64,000 nt of DNA from Chloroflexota bacterium (GCA_013388755.1 JACAEQ010000012.1:1-64000), one strand, 5' to 3'. Positions 1 to 9,300 are shown, counted from the stretch's first letter. The notes: generated by a model from the letters alone, not told the origin. Program-made: numbers and translations.

Positions 1-1
1 A

Positions 2-97
2 GGCGAGCGCAAGAACCTGTTCGATTTGCGGCGGACGGCGGTGGTTCATAATCTTCACATCATCGCACGCGCGCCAGCGATGGCCAACGCAGCCTAA
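2..97 (+). CDS. C-terminal fragment of an unidentified protein
   Basis: The window opens inside a reading frame that ends at a TAA at positions 95-97. Only 31 residues are visible (starting GERKNLFDLRR, ending AMANAA), too few to assign a family. The following pentapeptide-repeat gene is in the same frame, and no stop lies between codon 98 and its GTG at 128. This could therefore be the N-terminal part of that protein cut off by a stop codon, or an independent upstream gene. The sequence does not decide between these. Confidence 0.4.
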   Translation, partial: GERKNLFDLRRTAVVHNLHIIARAPAMANAA

Positions 98-127
98 AAA
101 TACTCTACCGGCGCTCTAGAGCAAGCG

Positions 128-895
128 GTGCTTGACGGGGCCGACCTGGCGTATGCGATCCTGGTGAGTGCGCACCTTGAGGGCGCATCGTTACGCGGCG
201 CAAACCTGCAGTTCACCGACCTGCGCGGCGCCCGGTTGAAAGACGCTGTGTTTGACGACGCGGACCTGCAATTCGCCGACCTGCGCGGCACCTGCATCAC
301 ACCTGAGCAACTGGTAGCGACCCGGCGGTTTAGCGGTGCGCGTCTCAACGACGAGACGGCGGTGCTGCTGTGGGTAGGCAGACAGGGTTGGGCGGGCCCG
401 GAGTACAGAACCCTGCGCTTCGCACATCTTGATGGTGAGCACTTCTTCCTCGCGCCCGCAACTGAAGATCTTTTCGGCGCGCGGCTGGATGGCGTGTTCA
501 TTCGGGTAGACATGAGAGAAAAGGATCTCTCATACGCGCGACTCTCCGGCATCTTTGCAGGCGGAACGCTGGCGCATGCCAGGTTGCATGGCTCAAGGTT
601 GAGTGGCGTCTTCCACGGAGTCGATCTCTCGGGCGCAATACTGACTGAAGCCGATGTCAGCGACGCCAGCTTTGTCGACTGCAACCTGGCCGGCGCGACG
701 ATCGACGAGAGACAGTTACGCCGGGCAGCGCGGCTGCGCGGCACGACGCTCCCTGATGGCAAGCGCTACGACGGCACCTATGACCTTTCAGGCGATCTCG
801 AAGATGCGCGGCGTGCGGGCATCGATCCCGCCGACAGAGAGGCATTGCGCCGGCTGCTCTATGACGCGAAAGTGGTGAAGTTCAAGACCCTCTAA
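128..895 (+). CDS. pentapeptide-repeat protein (large paralogue)
   Basis: A 255-residue protein built of A(D/N)Lxx pentapeptide repeats. One block covers residues 3-57 (GADLAYA, GANLQFTDL, DADLQFADL) and a second covers about 118-195. The linker around residues 58-110 is non-repetitive, and the C-terminal tail (TTLPDGKRYDGTYDL) resembles tails seen on other bacterial pentapeptide proteins. Such proteins fold as right-handed quadrilateral beta-helices. No enzymatic residues are visible, and some family members mimic DNA (Qnr, MfpA). The start is weak: GTG at 128 has no clear Shine-Dalgarno, and the frame is open back to a TAA at 95-97, so the true N-terminus is uncertain. It heads a run of four related genes. 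Confidence 0.75.
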   Translation: MLDGADLAYAILVSAHLEGASLRGANLQFTDLRGARLKDAVFDDADLQFADLRGTCITPEQLVATRRFSGARLNDETAVLLWVGRQGWAGPEYRTLRFAHLDGEHFFLAPATEDLFGARLDGVFIRVDMREKDLSYARLSGIFAGGTLAHARLHGSRLSGVFHGVDLSGAILTEADVSDASFVDCNLAGATIDERQLRRAARLRGTTLPDGKRYDGTYDLSGDLEDARRAGIDPADREALRRLLYDAKVVKFKTL

Positions 896-914
896 CGCAC
901 GGATCTATCACAGC

Positions 915-954
915 GCGACAGTACTGCCCACCCGTGCTATAATTAGCACGGGTG
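915..954 (+). promoter_or_regulatory. promoter-like -10 box inside a perfect palindrome
   Basis: Positions 929-954 form a perfect inverted repeat with 11-bp arms (CACCCGTGCTA and its complement) around a TAAT loop. The box TATAAT (938-943) sits exactly in its centre, and GCGACA (915-920) lies 17 bp upstream as a 4/6 match to a -35 box. The element could be a promoter whose operator overlaps the -10 box, or a terminator for the gene ending at 895. It is followed only by TTT, which argues against a strong terminator. Confidence 0.45.
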
Positions 955-1030
955 TTTCTATCCTGGTGCAGTGATGGCGCACGCTTCTCCCTGGAAGCGC
1001 GGGCGGCTCGCCAGGATGATCCGGCCCGTC

Positions 1031-1080
1031 CGGCGGCGGGACGACACGTATTCCGCTTCTCAGAGGGCATCCCGCCGCCG
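1031..1080. repeat. inverted repeat in leader region
   Basis: Eleven-base GC-rich arms (CGGCGGCGGGA at 1031-1041 and its complement at 1070-1080) flank a 28-base loop. There is no T-tract. It lies between the palindromic promoter and the next promoter in the 337-base gap 896-1232, where no gene is visible on either strand. Confidence 0.4.
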
Positions 1081-1125
1081 CTCTTTGATACTGGGAATTG
1101 CCCCCGGACCTTCGTTTGCCCGTGC

Positions 1126-1160
1126 TTGACATCCGAACGTTTGTGCTGTATAGTAGCACA
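1126..1160 (+). promoter_or_regulatory. sigma70 promoter of second pentapeptide gene with inverted repeat
   Basis: TTGACA (1126-1131), a 17-bp spacer and TATAGT (1149-1154) make a near-consensus promoter about 75 bp upstream of the start codon at 1233. The -10 box lies between the arms of a GTGCT / AGCAC inverted repeat, the same arm sequence as in the palindrome at 929-954. This suggests shared control of the cluster, which is inference. Confidence 0.75.
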
Positions 1161-1232
1161 GGCGTTTTCTTTTTGTCCCCTGCTCACAGACTGTACCTGC
1201 ACCGGGCAGTGCAGGCTATGGAGGGATGGATG

Positions 1233-1478
1233 ATGGAACTGAACGGGCTCTATGCTGGCGGTAGTCTGGCCGGTGAACAGCTCTCGGGCCGGGTGCTGAG
1301 CGGGACGTTTGTCGGAGTCGATCTGAGCGATGCAGACCTGTCATACGCTGCGCTTACCGGCACATTCATTATGGTCAGCCTGCGTGGCGCCAACCTGCGC
1401 GGCGCCGACCTGACACAGGCCAGGATGATCGGGGTCGATATACGCGACGCGGTGCTGCCGGGGGACGCACCGGCCTGA
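1233..1478 (+). CDS. small pentapeptide-repeat protein
   Basis: An 81-residue protein made almost wholly of pentapeptide-type repeats (GVDLSDADLSYAALTGTF, ANLRGADLTQA), enough for about three beta-helix coils. The start is chosen because GGAGGG at 1220-1225 is 7 bases upstream of ATG 1233; ATG 1230 and ATG 1218 are in-frame alternatives. It has its own strong promoter at 1126. The rhythm of pairs such as LSGTFVGVDL and LTGTFIMVSL recurs in its neighbours and in the second half of the 255-residue paralogue. This supports duplication from one another. Function is unknown. Confidence 0.75.
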   Translation: MELNGLYAGGSLAGEQLSGRVLSGTFVGVDLSDADLSYAALTGTFIMVSLRGANLRGADLTQARMIGVDIRDAVLPGDAPA

Positions 1479-1595
1479 CCGGCGCGCCCTGCTGCACCTG
1501 CGGATTGCACAACTGCGCGGATCTGTAATCTACGTGGATGGTAGTAATCCGCACCTCGTGACTAACCTCGACAGAGGAATGCGGGAGGTGCGGTC

Positions 1596-1889
1596 ATGAT
1601 ATCACCCATAATCGGCGTGAGCTACGACGACCAAGACCTGGCTGGCGCGACGCTCGACAACGTGTATATCAACGTCTCTTTCCGGCGTACGCAGCTCACT
1701 GATGCACACCTGCCCGGAGAATTCTACAATTGCGATTTTCGGGATGCAAACCTGTGTGGCGCCAACCTCACCGGCGGGAAGTTCATCGCTGACTTCCGCG
1801 GGTCCAACCTGACTGACCATCAGAAGGCACAGGCGATCACAATGACGTTCATCGAGTTACCCGACACCAGGGGCACGCAGGCGCGATGA
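1596..1889 (+). CDS. small pentapeptide-repeat protein
   Basis: A 97-residue protein beginning MISPIIGVSYDDQDLAG, then degenerate pentapeptide repeats (DFRDANLCGANLTGG, FRGSNL). Its IGVSY...DL start matches the next gene, which has IGVSYAGADL. GGGAGGTG at 1583-1590 is well placed before ATG 1596. The repeats are more degenerate than in the neighbours (YINVSFRRTQL). It lies 117 bp after the previous member on the same strand. No catalytic or membrane features are seen. Confidence 0.7.
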   Translation: MISPIIGVSYDDQDLAGATLDNVYINVSFRRTQLTDAHLPGEFYNCDFRDANLCGANLTGGKFIADFRGSNLTDHQKAQAITMTFIELPDTRGTQAR

Positions 1890-2010
1890 GTGTGATCGCA
1901 TAGATACCGAGCGACCGGGATCACGGCGCCGGCTCGAACCGCCTGAAGGCTCGACCTCTTTGTCAATGTTGCTCGCCCTGATCACGTTCACGATAGGGAA
2001 GGAGAACGGA

Positions 2011-2247
2011 ATGGCCTCCGACAAGATGTACATCGGCGTCAGTTATGCCGGAGCAGATCTCTCCAGTGAAACACTCGATGGCATCTTCCTCAATGTCGAT
2101 TTCAGTTATGCCAACCTGCGTGGCGCCGATCTACGCGGCTGTTTCATCGGCGGCAGCTTCCGCGGCGCCGACCTGCGCGGTGCCAGCCATCGCCACGCGC
2201 GTTTTGTTGAGGTAGACTGCACGGACACGGTGTGGAACGACGAATAA
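2011..2247 (+). CDS. small pentapeptide-repeat protein
   Basis: A 78-residue protein of pentapeptide repeats (FSYANLRGADLRG, FRGADLRGA) starting MASDKMYIGVSYAG. ATG 2011 is preceded by GGAAGGAG at 1997-2004; an upstream in-frame ATG at 1960 lacks such a site. It is the last of four adjacent paralogues. The first repeat block aligns with the previous gene (IGVSY, then a T/SLD segment, then INV or LNV), so the two are sister copies. The role is unknown. Confidence 0.75.
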   Translation: MASDKMYIGVSYAGADLSSETLDGIFLNVDFSYANLRGADLRGCFIGGSFRGADLRGASHRHARFVEVDCTDTVWNDE

Positions 2248-2483
2248 CCCGCTTCGGCCTCTGTATCGGCCGGGTGATCAGTGGATGATGGGTTTGTGCT
2301 CACGGTGAGTCCTGTTCTCGCCCTCAAACCCGGAACATCCAATCGCATCTGTCTCAGGCGATACTGGCACATAGGGTAAGCAGACGTCGTGGCCCAATCA
2401 GGTCGAGATGTGTGCGGCTTCCAGGGTCATGAACTGCACAAGGTCTGGGTGGGATGGATATGGAGACTGCGGATAGATAAGTT

Positions 2484-2489
2484 TATAAT
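2484..2489 (+). promoter_or_regulatory. -10 box upstream of tiny ORF and aidB-like gene
   Basis: A perfect TATAAT is present; the best -35 candidate 17 bp upstream (TGGAGA) is poor. It precedes a Shine-Dalgarno and ATG at 2528. The stretch 2248-2483 holds no gene that I can support. Confidence 0.4.
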
Positions 2490-2527
2490 AGAGGGTGCGC
2501 AGAGGATCGCACCTGTGGAGGAACGCC

Positions 2528-2644
2528 ATGAACCTCTTCCGTGGCTTCTACTGGTCGCCTTCCGATGCGAGCAAGACGGAGGATTGGGATACGCTTGTGC
2601 AGAGCCGGGCAAATGGCGTTAATTATCAAGACGCGGCGACCTGA
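2528..2644 (+). CDS. possible 38-residue small protein
   Basis: A short frame (begins MNLFRGFYWSPSDA, ends NYQDAAT) with GTGGAGG six bases before the ATG and a TATAAT 39 bp upstream. Its translation signals are better than its length suggests. No family is recognised. It may be a genuine small gene, a leader ORF for the acyl-CoA dehydrogenase downstream, or the remnant of a longer gene, because the next 130 bases look coding in shifting frames. Confidence 0.35.
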   Translation: MNLFRGFYWSPSDASKTEDWDTLVQSRANGVNYQDAAT

Positions 2645-2688
2645 ACTTCGTCTGGAACTCTTCGCGTTGCCATCGCGGCTGACCGACT

Positions 2689-2772
2689 ATGATCTTCGAG
2701 TTAGGGACGGTCGCGCGCGATGCCGCGAAACTGGCGGCTGTGCGCGCAAGATTTGCCGCTGGTGAGCTATGA
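2689..2772 (+). CDS. possible 27-residue ORF overlapping the aidB-like start
   Basis: A tiny frame (MIFELGTVARDAAKLA..., ending FAAGEL) whose TGA overlaps the ATG of the next gene (ATGA), a classic translational-coupling layout. Its composition looks protein-like (Ala/Arg-rich helix), but an in-frame stop lies just upstream at 2680-2682 and no Shine-Dalgarno is visible. It could be the C-terminus of a decayed gene or a coupling leader. Confidence 0.25.
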   Translation: MIFELGTVARDAAKLAAVRARFAAGEL

Positions 2773-4454
2773 ACGAACTCTTTCGACAACAACCCCCGGC
2801 GCTGGGAAACCAGTATGCCGACGATCGTGTGCTCCGCTCCTATCTACGCCGCGTACTTCCGCTCGCGACCCTCGCAACCATCGAACCCGAACTGGCGACC
2901 ATGGGCGCACTGGCAGGCGGCGAACTCTACCGGCTACAACTTGCCGACCGGCACAACGAGCCGGTCCTTACCCAGTGGGACGCCTGGGGTGAGCGGGTTG
3001 ACCGGATCGCAGTATCACCGCTCTGGCAGCGCGCCGCGCGGCTCGCCGCGGAGTATGGTCTTGTCGCTCTACCCTACGAGCAACTGTACGGTGCAGCCTC
3101 GCGGATCGTTCAGTTTGCCCTGGTGTACCTCTTCCATCCCTCGACCGATGTCTACACCTGCCCGCTCGCCATGAGCGACGGCGCCGCGCGCACCCTGCGG
3201 CATGCGGGCGACGCGGCATTGATCGAACGCGCCCTGCCGCACCTGACCAGCCGCGATCCGGATCAGTGCTGGACCAGCGGCCAGTGGATGACCGAACTGA
3301 CGGGCGGTTCGGATGTCGGTCGCAGCGAGACCATCGCCCGTTGCGATTCGCGCGGGAACTGGCGCCTGTATGGGCGTAAGTGGTTCACGTCGGCGACGAC
3401 CGGGCAGATGGCCCTGGCGCTGGCGCGCCCGGAATGCGGCGCGCCCGGAGGGCGTGGGCTGGCCCTGTTCTATGTGGAACTGCGCGACGAACAGGGCCGT
3501 CTGCAGGGTATTCGCGTGAACCGGCTGAAGGATAAGCTCGGCACGCGCAAGGTGCCGACCGCCGAATTGAGCCTGGAAGGCGCTCCGGCCCACCTGGTCG
3601 GTGTGCCGGGTGGCGGGGTGCGCGCGATTGTACCGATGCTGCAGGTCACGCGCGCCTGGAACAGTGTGACGGCAGCGTCATTCATGCGCCGGGGGCTTGC
3701 CCTGGCGCGCGACTATGCCTGCCGCCGCGTGGCGTTCGATGCACCGTTGATCCGCCAGCCACTCCATGGGGAGATCCTGGCCGGGTTGCAGGCCGAGTTC
3801 GAGGGCGCGTTCCACCTGAGCTTCCTGGTGGCGGAATTGCTCGGCGCGGATGAGGCGAGCATGGCGGATGAGCGCCAGGCACATCTGTTGCGTGTTCTGA
3901 CTTCGGTTGCCAAACTGACGACCGGGCGGCAGGCGGTGGATGTGTTGAGCGAAGTGATCGAGGCCTTCGGCGGGGCGGGATACGTTGAGGATACGGGGGT
4001 GCCGGCGCTGCTACGCGATGCGCACGTGCTGCCGATCTGGGAAGGAACGACCAACGTGCTGGCGCTCGATACGCTGAAGGCGCTGGCGCAGCCGGGCGCC
4101 TGGGAGGCGATCACTGGCCTGGCGGGGACCCTCACGAGCGGCATCAGCGATGCTGCGCTTGCCGTCGCCGGGCAACAGGCACGCACAGCGCTCGAGCATG
4201 CGCGCCGCTGGCACAACGCCGGTGGCGGGCACGCACGCCTGGAGCGTGGCGCGCGCCGCCTGGCGCTGACCATCGGCCGTAGCCTTGAACTGGCGCTCCT
4301 GGTGGCACACGCCGCATGGTCGCTGGCGGAGGAGCATGATGGGCGCGCGCGCGCCGCGGCGCTCCGTTTTGCTCGTTCACCGCTTGACCTGATCGTCGAT
4401 GCGGATGACGACGATGAGGCGCTGGCCGCCGACCGGCCCCTGCCGGTCACCTGA
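2769..4454 (+). CDS. AidB-like acyl-CoA dehydrogenase
   Basis: A 561-residue flavoprotein of the acyl-CoA dehydrogenase superfamily, AidB branch. The N-terminal region with NQYADDRVLRSYL and a GALAG segment matches AidB rather than the short housekeeping enzymes. The FAD/substrate loop QWMTELTGGSDVG lies near residues 172-184. A KWFTSA segment follows, and the C-terminal helical domain holds EAFGGAGYVEDTG and LPIWEGTTNVLALD. E. coli AidB (about 540 residues) binds FAD and DNA, is induced by alkylation damage and has only weak dehydrogenase activity. Whether this protein acts on DNA or acyl-CoA cannot be read from sequence. The length is normal for the AidB type. The ATG overlaps the stop of a tiny upstream ORF. 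Confidence 0.85.
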   Translation: MNELFRQQPPALGNQYADDRVLRSYLRRVLPLATLATIEPELATMGALAGGELYRLQLADRHNEPVLTQWDAWGERVDRIAVSPLWQRAARLAAEYGLVALPYEQLYGAASRIVQFALVYLFHPSTDVYTCPLAMSDGAARTLRHAGDAALIERALPHLTSRDPDQCWTSGQWMTELTGGSDVGRSETIARCDSRGNWRLYGRKWFTSATTGQMALALARPECGAPGGRGLALFYVELRDEQGRLQGIRVNRLKDKLGTRKVPTAELSLEGAPAHLVGVPGGGVRAIVPMLQVTRAWNSVTAASFMRRGLALARDYACRRVAFDAPLIRQPLHGEILAGLQAEFEGAFHLSFLVAELLGADEASMADERQAHLLRVLTSVAKLTTGRQAVDVLSEVIEAFGGAGYVEDTGVPALLRDAHVLPIWEGTTNVLALDTLKALAQPGAWEAITGLAGTLTSGISDAALAVAGQQARTALEHARRWHNAGGGHARLERGARRLALTIGRSLELALLVAHAAWSLAEEHDGRARAAALRFARSPLDLIVDADDDDEALAADRPLPVT

Positions 4455-4824
4455 ACAACAGACTGAGCGCGTCTCCGAGCATACCGGCCCCGTTCTTGCC
4501 CGATGAGACGCCGCTTCCACAGATCGGGAAACAGGTCATCACGCCTGGCGGCTCAGAAGCATGGCCTGGGGCGCGGGGCGCGAGCCTGGCGTGCATCGGC
4601 TGTGGCGCAGCGCAATCGCATCGGTGGCTGGTGTATAATCAAGCAGACGACGTTGAACCTTTGACATGACAGAAGCGTTCCTGCCAGCACCCGCAACGTC
4701 GCATGTTCGTACCACAATCCGATGTTTCTGGCAATAGGACGCCGAATATGGTGGCGCCTCGTAGGATAGCGGACGCCGTTCGGTTTGCCACCCCGCGCTT
4801 CCTCCGCACGGCTGATGAACGTGA
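4455..4824. other. convergent intergenic gap without a gene
   Basis: This stretch of 370 bases lies between two convergent genes. It contains one TATAAT (4634-4639) without a partner -35 box. No frame has a ribosome site or recognisable protein, and no strong terminator hairpin was found. Confidence 0.5.
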
Positions 4825-6147
4825 TCAGGATGCGTCGGCCAGTGCCGGTGGTTGCCAGCCACCGGTATCCTCCTCGATCGCCGCCGCTGCCGCCAGCGCC
4901 ACATCGTCGCGCCAGGGACGAGCGACCACCTGCACACCGATCGGTAATCCATCCGGTGCGGTTCCAGCGCGCACGACCACGCACGGCCAGCCGGTGAGGC
5001 TATAGGGCAGTGTATACGGGATGCGCCCGCCTTCGCCGCCATGTGGTGTTGCGGGCCGCTCCGCTACAGGCGTCAGGATCAGATCATAGTTCGCCATGAA
5101 CGCGATCAGCGCTCGCCGGAAGCGATCCCAGACAAACAGGTGTCGTTCAACCTCGATGCTGCTGAGGTGCGCCTCACCATCGGGAACCCACTCATCCGCC
5201 GCAGACGACTCCGGGCGCTGCCAGTACTGGCGCGTAATGTCGTAGGCTTCTTCAATGCGTGGCGGAAGCGTTTGTTCGACACGTGCGCCGCGCGCTGCCA
5301 GTAGTTGCGCAACCCGGCGACAGGTGGCAGCCGTCTCAAGGGTTGGCTCCGCTTCGGCATGATGGGTGTACCAGGCGACGCGCAAGCCACACAGTTCGAC
5401 GGCGCGCCAGTCGGCCAGGGGCATGGGAACCACGCTCGGATCGTGCCAGTCGACTCCACTGAGGAGCGGCAGTACCAGCGCAAGGTCCTCAACAAAGCGC
5501 GCCATCGGGCCGATGGTGGTGCGCGGATCGTTCATGGTGCTGATAAATGGGAAATGACCCGTCAACGGAACGCGCCCGGTGGTTGGTTTCAGGCCGGCAA
5601 TACCGCAGGCGTGGGCCGGCTGGCGTATACTGCCACCCGAATCGGAACCGAGACCGAGGGGTGAACCGCCGGCAGCGATGATCGCCGCTTCGCCGCTGCT
5701 ACTACCTTCCGGGCTGTAACCGAGATGGTAAGGATTACTGGTGCGACCGTAGAGCGGATTCTCGCCAAGGACATTGGTTTTGCCGAGCAAGATCGCCCCG
5801 GCCCGGCGCAAGCGCGCAACGACGGTCGCGTCCACAAGCGGAACCCGATCGCGGAAGCGTGGATCACCGCCGGTGCACGGCAATCCTGCGGCATCGATCC
5901 AGTCCTTGACAGTGAATGGCACACCGTGTAACGGGCCAGCATCATGTCCCGCGGCAAGCCTGGCGTCGGCTGCGCGAGCTTCGGCAAGCGCCTGGTCCGC
6001 AGCAAGTTGAACCACCGCGTTGAGCCGCGGATTGAGCCGGGTGATTCGATCGAGGTGCGCCTGAACGACCATGGTCACCGAGATCTCGCGGTCGCGGATT
6101 CGACGAGCAAGGGTTACGGCCGACACGGAGCATAGTTCATTGAACAA
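4825..6147 (-). CDS. amidase-signature family amidase
   Basis: A 440-residue member of the amidase signature family (GatA/aliphatic amidase type), which hydrolyses carboxamides with a Ser-cisSer-Lys triad. Lys81 lies in GVPFTVKD, the cis-Ser in the EGSSSGE motif (about residue 150), and the nucleophile in GSDSGGSIR (about residue 173), in the family order and spacing. EGSSSGE departs slightly from the usual GGSSGG. No GatB or GatC lies nearby and the C-terminus lacks the GatA-specific extension, so a stand-alone amidase is more likely than a tRNA amidotransferase subunit. The substrate is unknown. It is convergent with the AidB-like gene and divergent from the Dna2-like gene. Confidence 0.85.
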   Translation of the reverse strand: MFNELCSVSAVTLARRIRDREISVTMVVQAHLDRITRLNPRLNAVVQLAADQALAEARAADARLAAGHDAGPLHGVPFTVKDWIDAAGLPCTGGDPRFRDRVPLVDATVVARLRRAGAILLGKTNVLGENPLYGRTSNPYHLGYSPEGSSSGEAAIIAAGGSPLGLGSDSGGSIRQPAHACGIAGLKPTTGRVPLTGHFPFISTMNDPRTTIGPMARFVEDLALVLPLLSGVDWHDPSVVPMPLADWRAVELCGLRVAWYTHHAEAEPTLETAATCRRVAQLLAARGARVEQTLPPRIEEAYDITRQYWQRPESSAADEWVPDGEAHLSSIEVERHLFVWDRFRRALIAFMANYDLILTPVAERPATPHGGEGGRIPYTLPYSLTGWPCVVVRAGTAPDGLPIGVQVVARPWRDDVALAAAAAIEEDTGGWQPPALADAS

Positions 6148-6244
6148 GTCGTTACTCCAGATGATGTCACCGGCGGTACGCTCGCGCCACGCAAATCACG
6201 TGGCACATGGTATGACGCGCGAGCCGGAGCAAGGTTACAGGCGA

Positions 6245-6278
6245 ATGGCATCCAACCAGCCACTATTCGGATAGGCAC
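6245..6278 (-). repeat. half copy of intergenic GTGCCTATCC repeat
   Basis: On the minus strand this reads GTGCCTATCCGAATA, then GGCTGG and ATGCCATT. It matches the ends of the 157-bp element at 37215-37371 and the partial copy at 26743. It lies in the 208-bp space between the divergent amidase and Dna2-like genes. Confidence 0.45.
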
Positions 6279-6355
6279 CTGGCATTGCCTGCACCGACTC
6301 GCTGTGATTGTGGACCAGTGGTGCTGATGAAGCGTAGTGGAGAACAGAGGCCCTC

Positions 6356-9300
6356 ATGGACACACTACCCGTCATTCCGATCGAAACCATTACCCCGCGC
6401 ACGATCGCGCCCACCGACATAGCGCAGTACATTCGTCTCGACCAGTGCGCGCGCTATCTTCGGCTGCGGCTACACGAACGCCGCCATGGCCGCGATTTCC
6501 TCTATGGCTTTGGCGTCGCGCCGCAGGCCATTCCGCCGATCCTGACCAAATCCGGCGCGCGTTTCGAGGAGCAGATCGAGCAGCAAGTCGCGGCCTTCGC
6601 CAGCGGGCAGGTCGTCAACTGCAAAACTGCCGCCGTCGATGATGAGCAGTTCCAGGGGCCGGACAATAATGCGATTGTTGTAGCGCTGGCCCGCGATCTA
6701 CTCCCTGGCGCGACGCTGTTTCTCTTCCAGCCGCGCCTGCGTGTGACCATCGGCGACTGGCAGCTACGCGGCGATGTTGATATTCTGCGGTTGCAGCGCG
6801 ATGCCGGCGGTGCTCTCCATGTGCTGATCGCTGATATGAAAAGCACCATCGCGGCGAAGGTCGAGCATCGCCTCCAGGTGGCGTTCTACCACGAGATGCT
6901 GGCGACGCTCTTCGCCACCGAGGGGCTTGCCTGTGCCGATATGCGCATCGCCATCCTGTATCGTGGCCTGAGCGATGGCGCGCTGTACCACTCGCCGCTC
7001 GACGAGCAGCGCCGGCAGGAACAGCAGGCGCTGGCGCGCGAGTTGTTCGGTGTGACGGACGCGCTGCTGGAGTTGACCCCGACCCCCGAGCATTACTGTG
7101 CCGAGGTGCACGACCTGGTGACCGGCCCACGTTCGGTCGCCGCACAGATTGCTGCTCAGGCATTTGCCGACGTGCCATATCACCTGACGTATAAGTGCGA
7201 TGGATGTCTCTACAATGAGTTCTGTATGAAATGGAGCGCCTCAACCGACGATCTGTCGCTCTTGCCGCATCTGACCGACTATGAGAAGAATGCGCTACGC
7301 GCCGCCGGCATCACGACCATGGCCCGGCTCGCCACGCTCAAGGAGTTTTGTGCGCCGGATACGAATGACCTGGTTGCAACCCCGGGCAATGAAGCGCTGG
7401 TGCGCCGGCTCGCTGCCATGCCGCGGATCGGTGCGCGCCTCGACGAACTGATCCATCGCGCCCGGCGTTACCGGCGCTGGCTGGGCGATGACATGCGGGC
7501 GCTCGCTTTCGTTCCCGGCAAGGGGTATGGCTCGCTGCCCTATTGCGACGCCTACCACAATCCGAACCTGGTACGGGTGTATATTGACGCCCAGCACGAC
7601 TACCTGCACGATCGCATCTATATGCTTGGCGCGCTTGTCGTGGCCTGTGAGAATGGTGTTGAAGCGCCCGAACGCCGCCGCAGCATCATTCGCATAACCG
7701 ACGGGCCGCCGGCGGAAGCCGCCCGGGAACAGGAGTTGTTCGTCGGCTGGATCAGTGCGACGCTTCGCGCAATTGCCGGGGTCGCCGCGCCGGACGCCAA
7801 CGGCGATCCGCGCGCGCCGGTTCACCTGATCTTCTATAACCGTTTTGAACAGCGCCTGCTTCTGGATGGTCTGTCACGCCATGCCGGCGCGATTGCCGCG
7901 GCGACGCCGCTGTATGATTTCATCACCCAGATCGCGGCCTACGACTCACCGCTGGTCACCTTCCTCGATCACGAAATCCGCGAACTCAAGAATTACCCGA
8001 TGGTCTGCCAGTCGCTCCAGGCGGTGGCCCGCGCGCTCCAGTTCGACTGGAACACACCGGAGCCATACGCCAGCATCTTCCGCACCCGGATGTTCGATGA
8101 CCGTGGCCGTCTGAACGAGGATATGGAAGGCCCGGCCGCATGGTATACCAGCCGCTCACGCTTCAATAGCCAGATCCCGCTCGAATATGCCTACGCTGCC
8201 TGGGGTGAATTGCCACCGCCGCCCCGCGGTCACGATGACTTCGCGGTCTACCGCGCTGCAACGGTTGATCTGCTGCGTGGCTTCCACGCCCGGCGCCTCG
8301 AGGCGATGGAACATATCGCGCGTGATTTTGACGGCAACCGGGTGACCGAGAAGACGACGTTCGATCTCGCGTCAATTCCGACCTTCAACGGCAAGGCGCG
8401 TAGCTTTGCTGACGCCCTGGCGGAGTTTCTGGCATTAGAACGCCACACGGTGCTCGGCGCATGGAAAACCGCGCGCCTTGCCGCGCCGGAACGGCGCGTC
8501 CTGGCCGGCGAGACGCTGATTGTCCGGTATGAGGAAGCCGACCAGGCGCCGGAACTGGTGGCGCTGCTGCACGAAAATGAACGCCGTCGCCTGCTGCGCG
8601 AGCAATATGTCGCGGAGTTGCAGGTGACCAGGCCAGATGCGAGCGCAAAGAACCTCCCCAGAATAAAGCAAGCCGAGACAAAACCACTCCCTGTCACACT
8701 GCCCTACCGCCTGCGCATCGATCTGACCGGTGTTGACTGCAACCTGTCCGAGGCGTTGCTGCTCACGACATTGCGCCCTGGCGATCGCCTGGTAATCGCG
8801 CCGCGCTGGACGGAGGATAGCCGGTTACCGCCAGAGCAACGAACGCCGCTGACGCCAACAGCGAAGCAATTGTTGTATGGCATGCGCGCCACGCTCCTGT
8901 CGATCGATGCGCCCGCCGGCATGGTCCTGGTCGAACTGAACGCATCCGGCGGGCAGGCGAAGACACCCGGCTATGTCTTCCCGACGATGAGTGCGGCCAA
9001 TCGCCCGCTTGTCGCGGGCGCGCGCTACACCCTCGATAGCGACCCCAACGACTGGCAAGGCGCGCACCTGGCCGATATCGTTGCTGCCTTGCAACAGGGC
9101 AAACCGAATACGGTCTATGCGCGCCTCGCGCATCCCGAACGCGAATGTGCCACCTGGCCCGCCGCGGCGATTGCCGGGCAGCAGCGCTTTATGGCCGGCC
9201 TCGACGCGCTCGGAGCGGCCGGGTTGCTCCACCCCTTCGATACGCATCAGCGCGCGGCAATCGCCGAACATGGCGCTGCGCCAACCCTGCTGGTGCAGGG

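Noticed and set aside
4634-4639. TATAAT as a promoter for a plus-strand transcript into the amidase gene
   Set aside because: No -35 partner and no plausible gene downstream; chance occurrence is likely.
4825-6147. GatA subunit of tRNA amidotransferase
   Set aside because: No gatB/gatC nearby, the nucleophile-region motif is variant and the length is short; a stand-alone amidase is the better call.
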